From the NCBI GenBank assembly GCA_019748065.1, contig JAIEQB010000006.1:1-54734 (forward strand): DNA of 54,734 bases, written 5' to 3'. Positions 1 to 7,095 of the stretch are shown here, one piece after another. The translations under genes and the position numbers were made by a program. The DNA comes from Alphaproteobacteria bacterium (lineage in GTDB: Bacteria > Pseudomonadota > Alphaproteobacteria > UBA9655). How positions within the stretch are numbered: the stretch's first letter is position 1; every line of letters begins with the position of its first letter. Under the pieces are notes generated by a model. The model made no database searches and was not told the DNA's origin. It was given only the letters and a program-made list of their open reading frames with translations.

Positions 1-155
1 CCATTGACTTTACGACAGGAACGCTTGCAGCAGCTGCTCCAGCAGCTGGCGGTGGTGGGACTGAAGCTCCTGCTGCACCACCTGCAGCAGGAGCTGCAGG
101 TGGCGATACAGGTGGTGGCGATGCCGGGGGTGGAGGAACACCTGCAGCTGGCTAA
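1..155 (+). CDS. C-terminal tail of an unidentified protein (5' partial)
   Basis: The frame starting at base 3 is open from the window edge to a TAA at 153-155. It encodes about 50 residues made almost only of Ala, Gly, Pro and a few Thr and Asp, a low-complexity flexible tail. A terminator follows about 37 bases later, which supports this frame as the real gene end. The other frame open here gives a Leu/Gln-rich product that looks like a shadow. The rest of the protein lies outside the window, so its function cannot be told. Its position just before tssE makes another type VI secretion component possible, but nothing in the tail shows this. Confidence 0.5.
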   Translation, partial: IDFTTGTLAAAAPAAGGGGTEAPAAPPAAGAAGGDTGGGDAGGGGTPAAG

Positions 156-191
156 ACCTAAAGCTCATCTTAATCTCTCCTTTCTTAACTC

Positions 192-223
192 AAAAAGCAG
201 CTCTATCAAGGGCTGCTTTTTTT
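192..223 (+). terminator. Rho-independent terminator
   Basis: The arms AAAAAGCAGC and GCTGCTTTTT form a 10-bp stem around a 10-base loop, and a run of T follows. It lies just after the stop of the partial gene at the window start and separates it from tssE. Confidence 0.85.
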
Positions 224-296
224 AACGTTTTTTTTGTAGGGAATGCTTTTAAAAAATGCTAAACTTAAAATAGAGAGGACTGAAAGAAGGATCATC

Positions 297-782
297 ATGG
301 AAAAAAATAAGATTCAAAGAGGAGTTCTTCCTCCCTTATTTGATCGGATTATTCAACAGAAGATAGATCAAGTGATAGGTAAGCAGCTTTTGGACGCTCA
401 GGGACTCCAAGAGTCAATTATTAAAGAATTGTCTTTGATACTAAACACACGGTGTACGGTCAGAAAAGTAATTTATGATAGTCATATTGATGAAATTCCA
501 ATCTTTGGCCTACCAGATTTTTTTGGCCTTGAAGATTTTAGTAATTTTGATCCTTCAAATCAGCAAACATGGCCAAAAACCGCTCGGGTTATCGCCACAG
601 CCATTAAAGCTGCCGAGCCGCGTCTCAGAAACATTCATGTTAAAATTAAAGGTTATAATACCTCTCTTCGATCTTTAGAGGTCGCTGTTTCTGCCTTATT
701 AAAAGAAACAAAACTTTTAAAAGAGATCCATTTTTCTCTAGGGCTTCTTCATAACTTACAAGAACCGCAGATAGCAGCTTAA
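297..782 (+). CDS. tssE: Type VI secretion system baseplate subunit TssE (gp25-like)
   Basis: This 161-residue protein matches the TssE/gp25 family, the wedge subunit of the T6SS baseplate related to T4 phage gp25. Visible family features are an LNTR motif near residue 49, the IPIFGLPDF stretch at about 67-75, and EPRLRNIHV at about 107-115. The ATG at 297 is chosen because AGAAGG lies six bases upstream; an in-frame ATG at 243 has no such site and would add an untypical leader. Length is normal for TssE. A terminator lies upstream, so it may have its own promoter. Its stop overlaps the convergent prmC stop by four bases. No other T6SS gene is visible in the window, so the rest of the system must be to the left or elsewhere. 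Confidence 0.85.
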   Translation: MEKNKIQRGVLPPLFDRIIQQKIDQVIGKQLLDAQGLQESIIKELSLILNTRCTVRKVIYDSHIDEIPIFGLPDFFGLEDFSNFDPSNQQTWPKTARVIATAIKAAEPRLRNIHVKIKGYNTSLRSLEVAVSALLKETKLLKEIHFSLGLLHNLQEPQIAA

Positions 783-1636
783 GAGATAGAATTCATTTCA
801 AAGGCGAGGGTTCGTTCAATTCCTTGAAGATCTTTCAAAGTAAAAACGTACTGAAATCTTTGCTCTTGAAAGAGAGAAATTACAGCGTCGCTTTGTCCTA
901 CGCCAACTTCAAGAACAACTAGACCTCCAGGAGCTAAAAGAGAGGGAATATTTTTTGCAAGCTGAGCGTAACAATCAAGGCCCTCTTCACCTCCAAAAAG
1001 CGCTTGGGGGGGATCGTAGTATAGGACAGCTTTCTCCAAAGTTTCTTTCTCCTGCAAAGGGATATAGGGAGGGTTGCTGACAATAATATCAAACTCTTCA
1101 CAAATCCCTTCTCCCCAATTGGAAATTTGAAAGCGCGCGCGCGGCAAAACGCCATTAAGCTCCGCATTGTTTTGTGCCATAGAGAGAGCTTTTTCCTCAA
1201 TATCAACTCCAACACCGGAGGCATTTTTGAGTTCATGCAATAGGGAGATCAGAAGACACCCGGACCCTGTTCCTAAGTCCAAGAGGCGCCACGGCTCTTT
1301 GGTGCGAGGGCCAATCCATTTTAAAACGGCCTCGATAATGAGTTCTGATTCGGGGCGTGGATCAAGGGTATACGCGTTTAATTGAAAGGACAGGCTCCAA
1401 AATTCTCGCAAGCCTTTAATACGGGAAAGGGGTTCTCCTTTAAGGCGGCGCGCAAGCCACTCCTGAATGGTCCCCTCCTCTGAAAGACTTGGGATATAGG
1501 TTGGATTTAAAGTTACAAAGGCTCCGTCACGATTAATTGCAGCTCCTAACAGCCATTTAGCTTCTTGAGAGGCCTCTCGGAAGCCAGCCTGGATCATTTC
1601 TCCTTCAATCTCTTTTCGCCACTCAGCGAGCGTCAT
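779..1636 (-). CDS. prmC: Peptide chain release factor N5-glutamine methyltransferase PrmC
   Basis: PrmC (HemK) methylates the glutamine of the GGQ motif in release factors RF1 and RF2, using S-adenosylmethionine, and so helps translation termination. The 285-residue protein has the helical N-terminal domain, a SAM-binding DLGTGSG motif at about 120-126, and the catalytic NPPYIP motif at about 188-193. Length is typical. It is the last gene of a seven-gene minus-strand operon; its ATG overlaps the nth stop in a 4-base ATGA junction, which suggests translational coupling. It is not next to prfA, its common partner in other bacteria. Confidence 0.95.
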   Translation of the reverse strand: MTLAEWRKEIEGEMIQAGFREASQEAKWLLGAAINRDGAFVTLNPTYIPSLSEEGTIQEWLARRLKGEPLSRIKGLREFWSLSFQLNAYTLDPRPESELIIEAVLKWIGPRTKEPWRLLDLGTGSGCLLISLLHELKNASGVGVDIEEKALSMAQNNAELNGVLPRARFQISNWGEGICEEFDIIVSNPPYIPLQEKETLEKAVLYYDPPQALFGGEEGLDCYAQLAKNIPSLLAPGGLVVLEVGVGQSDAVISLFQEQRFQYVFTLKDLQGIERTLAFEMNSIS

Positions 1637-2289
1637 AGAGGATCCGGCGTTTTATGGGGATAATGGCATTCTTCTTGAACGGGACAGGTGAGACAAAGGG
1701 GCCTGCGTGCCTTACAAATATAGCGCCCATGGAGAACAAGCCAATGGTGAGCTTTTAAAAGCCACTGGGGCGGGATTCGTTTCATGAGCTGTTTTTCAAC
1801 TTCAAGAGGCGTTTTGCCATGAGCGAGCCCCGTTCGATTGGATACGCGGAAGATATGAGTATCCACAGCAATCACTGGCTCTTGAAAGGCCGCATTCAAA
1901 ACTACATTGGCAGTTTTACGCCCCACGCCAGGCAAGGATTCAAGATCCTCTCTTTTATCAGGAACAATCCCATTAAATTGACTCACGAGCTTTTGACAAA
2001 GCCCCATTAAATTGCGTGCTTTGGCGTTGTAAAGACCAATGGTGTTGATGTATTTTTTAAGGCCTTCTTCTCCTAAAGCGAGCATTTTTTCAGGCGTATC
2101 TGCCACCTTAAAAAGCTCGACAGTGGCCTTGTTGACTCCTTTGTCCGTGGCTTGAGCTGACAAAACAACGGCAACCAGAAGGGTAAATGAATTTATTGAG
2201 TAGAGCTCTCCTTTAGGGTTAGGGTTTTGAGCTGATAACTTTTCAAAGAAGTGCTTAATTTCTATAGAGTTCATAAGGGACGATGTCAT
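1633..2289 (-). CDS. nth: Endonuclease III (DNA glycosylase/AP lyase)
   Basis: Endonuclease III removes oxidised pyrimidines from DNA and cuts the abasic site, in base excision repair. The 218-residue protein carries the helix-hairpin-helix LPGVGRKTA at about 119-127, including the catalytic Lys, the catalytic Asp in VDTHIFR near 143, and a C-terminal [4Fe-4S] ligand set C-X6-C-X2-C-X5-C at about 192-208. The ATG at 2289 is preferred because it makes an exact 4-base ATGA overlap with the dapB stop, as at other junctions of this operon; a TTG two codons upstream is also possible. All catalytic and cluster residues are intact. Confidence 0.95.
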   Translation of the reverse strand: MTSSLMNSIEIKHFFEKLSAQNPNPKGELYSINSFTLLVAVVLSAQATDKGVNKATVELFKVADTPEKMLALGEEGLKKYINTIGLYNAKARNLMGLCQKLVSQFNGIVPDKREDLESLPGVGRKTANVVLNAAFQEPVIAVDTHIFRVSNRTGLAHGKTPLEVEKQLMKRIPPQWLLKAHHWLVLHGRYICKARRPLCLTCPVQEECHYPHKTPDPL

Positions 2290-3080
2290 TGGCAAAAACC
2301 TAACACATGATCGATAGTATAAAGGCCTGGCACTTTGTCCTTAAGCCACAATGCTCCTTTAATGGCACCTTGGGAAAAGAGGGAAGGATCAAGGGTGCGA
2401 TGCTCAAGGGTAATCATGTCTTTTTCTCCAGCAAAGATGACAGAGTGATCTCCCACAACGCCTCCGCCCCTTAAGACAGCACACTCAATGGTATGAGGAA
2501 GGCGCGGAGATTGGGAAGGGTAGGGGGGGGAGTTGTGGTTTAAATCCATGTCTTCAACAAGGGCCTTTGCAAGAGAAAGAGCGGTTCCTGAAGGTGCATC
2601 GGCTTTATGGCGATGATGCATTTCAAGAAGGCTAATATCATAGCTAGGGCCAAGAGCTTTTGAGGTTATTTTTATGAGTTGTTTCAAAAGGGCGATTCCG
2701 AAACTTGTATTGGGAGCTAGCAGAATAGGAATTTGGAAGGCGGCCTTTTTTAATGCATCTTGTTGCATATTGCTTAAGCCAGTCATGCAGACCACATAAG
2801 GTTTTTCTTGTTGGAGGGCTTCTAAAAGATGAAGCTCCAGCCCCTCGGGATGGCTAAAATCAATAATGACGTGAGCGTCTACAAAGGCTTTTTTCGGAGA
2901 ATCGGTAATAGAAATATTTATAGGAGGCATCCCAATGAGAATTGCTGCATCTGATCCTACCAAAGGATTACCTGATCGCGTTAAAACGCCTGTAATTTCA
3001 ACATCGCAGTGCTCTGTTATTTCTTTAAGGGTTAATCGTCCCATTCGTCCTGTTGCGCCAGCAACGGCTATATTAAGCAT
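2286..3080 (-). CDS. dapB: 4-hydroxy-tetrahydrodipicolinate reductase DapB
   Basis: DapB carries out the NAD(P)H-dependent reduction step of the diaminopimelate/lysine pathway, which feeds peptidoglycan synthesis. The 264-residue protein has the nucleotide-binding GATGRMG motif at about 8-14 and the signature HHRHKADAPSGTA at about 155-167, holding the catalytic His and Lys. Length is normal. It overlaps hprK by eight bases and nth by four. Keeping this gene fits a bacterium that still makes its own cell wall, together with the peptidoglycan amidase at 41217. Confidence 0.95.
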   Translation of the reverse strand: MLNIAVAGATGRMGRLTLKEITEHCDVEITGVLTRSGNPLVGSDAAILIGMPPINISITDSPKKAFVDAHVIIDFSHPEGLELHLLEALQQEKPYVVCMTGLSNMQQDALKKAAFQIPILLAPNTSFGIALLKQLIKITSKALGPSYDISLLEMHHRHKADAPSGTALSLAKALVEDMDLNHNSPPYPSQSPRLPHTIECAVLRGGGVVGDHSVIFAGEKDMITLEHRTLDPSLFSQGAIKGALWLKDKVPGLYTIDHVLGFCQ

Positions 3081-3495
3081 TTTTTATTCCCATTTTTAAT
3101 TCTATCTTAATGGCTCCTAGAGGATCATACTTGGCTAGTTTTAAGGAGGGAATAGGGATATTATGATATTGAACAAAAGTGGGGTCGGGCAGCCGGAGGA
3201 TTTCATCGAGCTCACAAATTTCAACGACAAGATTTAAGGGAGATTTTCTCTGAGAAGGAAAGGGGCAAATACCAACACCGCGCACCTCTAGAAGACCTTT
3301 TAAGGCGTCAGGACATGCAGCATATACCTCTCCCTTCTCAAGGGTAAGATATGTTTGATCATCGGCCACAAGCCGCGCTCCACGATCGATAAGCTGTAAG
3401 GCAAGAGATGATTTTCCTATCCCTGGTTTTCCCGTAAGAAGTACTGCTTTTCCTTGTATTTCTATGGCTGTACCGTGGAGGGTTAAGAGCGTCAT
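3073..3495 (-). CDS. hprK: HPr kinase/phosphorylase, short alphaproteobacterial form
   Basis: The 140-residue protein matches the short HprK form of alphaproteobacteria, which keeps only the C-terminal catalytic domain and acts on HPr or NPr of a regulatory phosphotransferase system. The P-loop GKPGIGKSS lies at about 22-30, followed by the DDQTYL segment and the LLEVRGVGI segment near the family signature. The N-terminal domain of Gram-positive HprK (about 300 residues) is absent, as expected. No HPr or EI gene is visible nearby, unlike many alphaproteobacteria where ptsH or a PTS EIIA gene follows. It overlaps its neighbours by four and eight bases in the operon. Confidence 0.85.
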   Translation of the reverse strand: MTLLTLHGTAIEIQGKAVLLTGKPGIGKSSLALQLIDRGARLVADDQTYLTLEKGEVYAACPDALKGLLEVRGVGICPFPSQRKSPLNLVVEICELDEILRLPDPTFVQYHNIPIPSLKLAKYDPLGAIKIELKMGIKNA

Positions 3496-4775
3496 AAAGT
3501 GCCTTTAATAAATTTTGCGGCAAAGAAGCCATCGGTGTTATTTTGTAAGGGAGAAAGAGTTAAAAAGGGCGTTTCCTGAAGGCCACAATTGACCAGGGTA
3601 AAGTCAGGATTGTCTTTTAAGAAAGCTTGAGCGATATCTTCATTTTCCTCGCAGAAGAAGGAACAGGTGGCATACACAAGGCTTCCTCCAGCCTTTACCA
3701 AGGCTGCAGACCCATTAATAAGACTTTTTTGAAGAGCTGCCAGCTCAGCAATATCTTGAGGGGTAATGTTCCATTTTTGATCGGGGTTGCGCCGCCAGGT
3801 GCCGCTGCCAGAGCAAGGGGCATCTACTAAAACATGATCAAAACGTTCTTTTTGCCGTTTCAGCCATTTGTCCGTTATACCCGAAATTTCGCGCAGCTCC
3901 ACATTGCAAACCCCCGCTCGTTTGAGGCGCTCCTTGGTGCGCTTGAGGCGCCAGGCCGCTGTATCCGTTGCGATAACGCGCCCCTTATTGTTGAGGAGCG
4001 CTGCAAGAGCCAAGGTTTTCCCTCCTGCGCCTGCACACAGATCCAAGACGCTTTGGCCAGGTTGAATCTCTAAAAGCTTGACAACCATTTGAGAGCCTTC
4101 ATCTTGAACCTCAATAAGTCCCTCTTGGAAGGCTTTTATTTGGGTAATATTTTCACGGCTCTTGATACGCAGCCCCCAAGGAGAATAGGGGGTTATTTCA
4201 GCATCAAGTCCCGTGTTGTTCAAATTCATTAAGGCCGCTTCACGGGTTGTTTTCAAAAGATTAACACGTAAATCTAAGGGCGCTTGCTCTAAAAAGGAAC
4301 GGGCTTCATTCTGTAGAGCGTCTCCAAAGCGGCGCTTTAAAAAGGGAAAAAGGGACTCGGGATATTCCCCCTCAACCCAAGGAGGAAGCTTATCAAGTTC
4401 TGGAAGCACTTCAAAGATAGAACATTCCTTATCGGACAGTCTTTCTGGAGCGTATTTTTCCCCTGAAAATAAGATGCCGAATTTTTCTCGGGGCATTTTT
4501 TCAAAGAGCCAAAGATAGGAGAGAAGGCGAATGCGTGCCGCTTCAAAAGGGGCCATTAAAAGGGGAGAAAGACCTCGTTCCAAGGCCCACCAATCACAAG
4601 AGGCTCTATGGCGTATAATGGCGTAAACGAGAGCTGAAATCGATTGACGATCTTTGGCGCCAATGTAGCGGCGGGTTTTAAAGTAGCTATGACTCAGTTG
4701 ATCAAGCGGTTTTTTCTCAGCTCCATGGAGCGTCAAAATCTCAATTACGCTTTGAAGACGGGCCGCATCCTTCAT
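3492..4775 (-). CDS. rsmB: 16S rRNA (cytosine-C5) methyltransferase RsmB family
   Basis: RsmB-type enzymes methylate a cytosine of 16S rRNA (C967 in E. coli) with SAM. The 427-residue protein has a helical N-terminal RNA-binding region of about 150 residues and a Rossmann methyltransferase domain with LDLCAGAGGKT near 244-254. The two catalytic cysteines of the NOL1/NOP2/Sun family are seen in DAPCSGSG (near 321) and ATCSFF (near 371). The ATG forms a 4-base ATGA overlap with the rlmE stop. It could modify a different cytosine from the E. coli enzyme, so the exact target is inferred. Confidence 0.9.
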   Translation of the reverse strand: MKDAARLQSVIEILTLHGAEKKPLDQLSHSYFKTRRYIGAKDRQSISALVYAIIRHRASCDWWALERGLSPLLMAPFEAARIRLLSYLWLFEKMPREKFGILFSGEKYAPERLSDKECSIFEVLPELDKLPPWVEGEYPESLFPFLKRRFGDALQNEARSFLEQAPLDLRVNLLKTTREAALMNLNNTGLDAEITPYSPWGLRIKSRENITQIKAFQEGLIEVQDEGSQMVVKLLEIQPGQSVLDLCAGAGGKTLALAALLNNKGRVIATDTAAWRLKRTKERLKRAGVCNVELREISGITDKWLKRQKERFDHVLVDAPCSGSGTWRRNPDQKWNITPQDIAELAALQKSLINGSAALVKAGGSLVYATCSFFCEENEDIAQAFLKDNPDFTLVNCGLQETPFLTLSPLQNNTDGFFAAKFIKGTL

Positions 4776-5443
4776 AGGTGAAATCCTATGGCGATTACAT
4801 ACATTTCTGCTGAATCAGCTCGACTTGCCGGCGGTTTAAAATGGATCACTTTTTTAAAATGTTTTTTCATTAATGTTAAAATTTCCTTCTCAGCGCCACC
4901 GCGTAAGACTTTTATCACGAGAGAGCCGTCCATTTCTAACACTTCTTGAGCAAAAAGATAGGCTTCTTCTGCAAGGGCCATGATGCGCAAATGATCCGTT
5001 TGCGTATGTCCTGTGCTGGAGGCAGCCATATCACTTAACACCACGTTGACAGGTCCTCCTAAAGCCTCTTTTAGGGATTTGAGGACCGTAGGATCCGTAA
5101 AGTCTCCACAAATGAAATGAACATCCTTAATCGGCTCCATGGGATTCAAATCAATGGCAATAACTTTTCCTTGCGAACCAATGCGCTCGAGAGCCACTTG
5201 ACACCACCCCCCGGGAGTTGCCCCAAGGTCAACTACATGGGCCCCCGGTTTCAAGATTTTAAATTTATCATCAATTTCCCGCAGTTTATAAGCGGCTCGG
5301 GAGCGGTAATTCTCCTTTTTTGCTTTTTGTACATAAGGGTCATTCAATTGCCGTGTCAGCCATCTTTGGGAGGATATTTTTCTACCCCGCGCTGTTTTAA
5401 GGCGCACAGAAAGGGGACGGCCCGAGGTATTTTTACTTTTCAT
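4772..5443 (-). CDS. rlmE: 23S rRNA (uridine-2'-O)-methyltransferase RlmE (FtsJ/RrmJ)
   Basis: RlmE methylates the 2'-hydroxyl of U2552 in the 23S rRNA A loop at a late step of 50S assembly. The 223-residue protein shows the SAM-binding DLGATPGGW at about 72-80 and the K-D-K-E catalytic set: Lys in AAYKLRE near 53, Asp in LSDMAAS near 138, Lys in VIKVLRGG near 178 and Glu in ADSAEMYV near 213. A basic N-terminal extension of about 35 residues is common in alphaproteobacterial versions. It overlaps the upstream phosphatase gene by 11 bases. Confidence 0.95.
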   Translation of the reverse strand: MKSKNTSGRPLSVRLKTARGRKISSQRWLTRQLNDPYVQKAKKENYRSRAAYKLREIDDKFKILKPGAHVVDLGATPGGWCQVALERIGSQGKVIAIDLNPMEPIKDVHFICGDFTDPTVLKSLKEALGGPVNVVLSDMAASSTGHTQTDHLRIMALAEEAYLFAQEVLEMDGSLVIKVLRGGAEKEILTLMKKHFKKVIHFKPPASRADSAEMYVIAIGFHL

Positions 5444-6428
5444 GGGATATCAAATCCAAAAGGATTCCTTCACGTACGCCACGATCCGCGACGCGCACAG
5501 GATTTATTGGAAAGACATCATAGATGCCTTGAAAAATGGCCATGCCCCCCAGAACCAATTCAGAGCGCATGGGCCCAATACAGGGATGAATCAACCTCTC
5601 TTCAATACTCATGGAAAAAAGTGAGGAAATGGTTTTATTAATCATCTCTGGGGTTAATAATTGGCCGCTCACCCGTGTTCTATCATAGCGCTCAAGTTTC
5701 ATGTGAATGGCTGAAATCGTTGTTACAGTTCCGCTCGTTCCAATAAGTTGAACGTTATTCTTGCGCATTTGCGGGTAGATATGAGCTTTGTCAGAAAAAC
5801 TTTTGGCTTCTTTTGCCACTAATTTTCGAATTTTTTGAAGGCAAGCCAAAGGTGTTTTATTAAACCGTGTCATTTCAGCAACAGTCAACACGCCCAGTGG
5901 AAGAGACATACACTCAATGATTTCGGGATGCTTTTGGGAGAAAAGTTCCATCCACATAATTTCAGTGCTTCCGCCTCCAATATCAAAAGCGATCGCATAC
6001 TTGGTGCTGGAGTTCAAAAGATCGGCACAAGCAAGAATGGCAAGCCGTGCTTCTTCTGCAGGAGAGATAACTTCTAACTGAATACCCGTTTGTGAACGAA
6101 TCGTATCAAGAAATGCTTGACGGTTTGATGCCTGACGACAGGTGGCTGTGGCAATGTAACGTCCTCGGGTAATGGCGTAAGTTTTAAGCTTTTCGGCACA
6201 AATTTTAAGAGCAGAAAGAGCTCTACGCGCGCCTTCCTTTGATATATGTCCCTTGGTAGCGAGTTCATCGCCCAGGCGAACCACTTTAACAAAAGAATCA
6301 ACAACTTTGGGACCATTTGGCGTGATTTCCGCAATTAAAAGGCGACATGTGTTTGTTCCCAAATCAAGAGAAGCAATATACTCCTTGGGAGTTGAGCTAG
6401 CACTATCTTTTAAAACACCTTCATCCAT
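5433..6428 (-). CDS. Ppx/GppA family exopolyphosphatase or pppGpp phosphatase
   Basis: This family degrades inorganic polyphosphate or turns pppGpp into ppGpp. The protein has the ASKHA-fold phosphate-binding loops: SLDLGTNTCRL near the N-terminus, FDIGGGSTEIMW in the middle, and a GTSGTVTT segment. Length (about 331 residues) matches the short GppA-like form without the C-terminal HD domain of E. coli Ppx. The ATG at 6428 is preferred, though no clear ribosome site precedes it; an in-frame TTG at 6467 would add 13 residues. It is the first gene of the operon reaching to prmC. In alphaproteobacteria a Ppx/GppA gene is commonly next to rlmE, as here. Substrate choice cannot be settled from sequence. 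Confidence 0.88.
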   Translation of the reverse strand: MDEGVLKDSASSTPKEYIASLDLGTNTCRLLIAEITPNGPKVVDSFVKVVRLGDELATKGHISKEGARRALSALKICAEKLKTYAITRGRYIATATCRQASNRQAFLDTIRSQTGIQLEVISPAEEARLAILACADLLNSSTKYAIAFDIGGGSTEIMWMELFSQKHPEIIECMSLPLGVLTVAEMTRFNKTPLACLQKIRKLVAKEAKSFSDKAHIYPQMRKNNVQLIGTSGTVTTISAIHMKLERYDRTRVSGQLLTPEMINKTISSLFSMSIEERLIHPCIGPMRSELVLGGMAIFQGIYDVFPINPVRVADRGVREGILLDLISHEK

Positions 6429-6512
6429 AACACACACTACACTAAAGCGAGTTCTTCTTATGAGCAACTTTTATATCATGTGATAAAAATCTTTAATCAA
6501 TAAGCTTTAGTC

Positions 6513-6728
6513 TTAGGCTCCGTGAACAAAATTTTGCGAGATCAACTCATAAAATCTGACTGTGTCATCTCCTCCATACTGCTCTAAGAGGTGCAATTGA
6601 TGGGGAGGAAGTAATGGCCACGGGCTTGTTGGGAGAAGTTTAAAAAAACTACCGTCACATACAGTGAACCCGATATTTTGCCCTATTCTGATAGCCTCCA
6701 TGTTTCCATCAATGAATAAGTTCTCCAT
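6513..6728 (-). CDS. Small hypothetical protein
   Basis: A 71-residue open frame with no family that I recognise. It has no signal peptide or membrane segment; a proline-rich stretch, PTSPWPLLPP, lies in the middle. Composition looks protein-like rather than random. An AGG lies only a few bases before the ATG, so the ribosome site is poor; a GTG one codon upstream could also be used. It could be a real short gene or a remnant of a longer one. It lies between the ppx promoter side and the small secreted protein at 6876. Confidence 0.35.
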   Translation of the reverse strand: MENLFIDGNMEAIRIGQNIGFTVCDGSFFKLLPTSPWPLLPPHQLHLLEQYGGDDTVRFYELISQNFVHGA

Positions 6729-6875
6729 CACCTAAAAACTTTTCGGAAGAAAAGGAGCTTGATAGCATCTCTTAAAATTCAAGTATTCATTGAACACTCA
6801 AACGAAAGTTAGAAAGTGAATGTTCTGAAGTTATAATTTTCTGTAAACCTATTCCAGGCCCTGAAAAAGCTTAAT

Positions 6876-7070
6876 TTACCTTCCTAAGCCAGGCATTTTA
6901 ATACCTTCTTTTTCTTCATGCTCTGTTTTGTCACTATCATCTCTACCTCCTCTATCATCTTGATGATGATGTCCCCTGACTTCTTCTAATTTGACAGAGG
7001 AGCTTGCTAGTACTGTTGAGATGTTTCCCAGCATCAGGATTAAGGATAATGTGAATTGTGTTAGCTTCAT
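6876..7070 (-). CDS. Small secreted His/Asp-rich protein
   Basis: A 64-residue protein starting with a classical signal peptide (MKLTQF, then a hydrophobic run ending in VLASS). The mature part is only about 40 residues, strongly charged, with a HHHQDD cluster followed by RGGRDD and repeated Glu and Lys. A good ribosome site, GGAGAG, lies six bases before the ATG, which supports it as real. No known family is recognised. The His/Asp cluster could bind a metal ion; this is inference only. It is 25 bases downstream of the PHA synthase gene on the same strand, so it may be cotranscribed with it. Confidence 0.6.
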   Translation of the reverse strand: MKLTQFTLSLILMLGNISTVLASSSVKLEEVRGHHHQDDRGGRDDSDKTEHEEKEGIKMPGLGR

Positions 7071-7095
7071 CGTTTCTCTCCGTTTATAAAGGCTT

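Noticed and set aside
4-225. Plus-strand frame rich in Leu and Gln at the window start
   Set aside because: The frame starting at base 3 gives an Ala/Gly/Pro tail with a stop at a sensible distance from the terminator; the Leu/Gln frame runs through the terminator.
5117-5641. Plus-strand frame of 174 codons across the rlmE/ppx junction
   Set aside because: It is antisense to two conserved genes and the product has no sensible domain.
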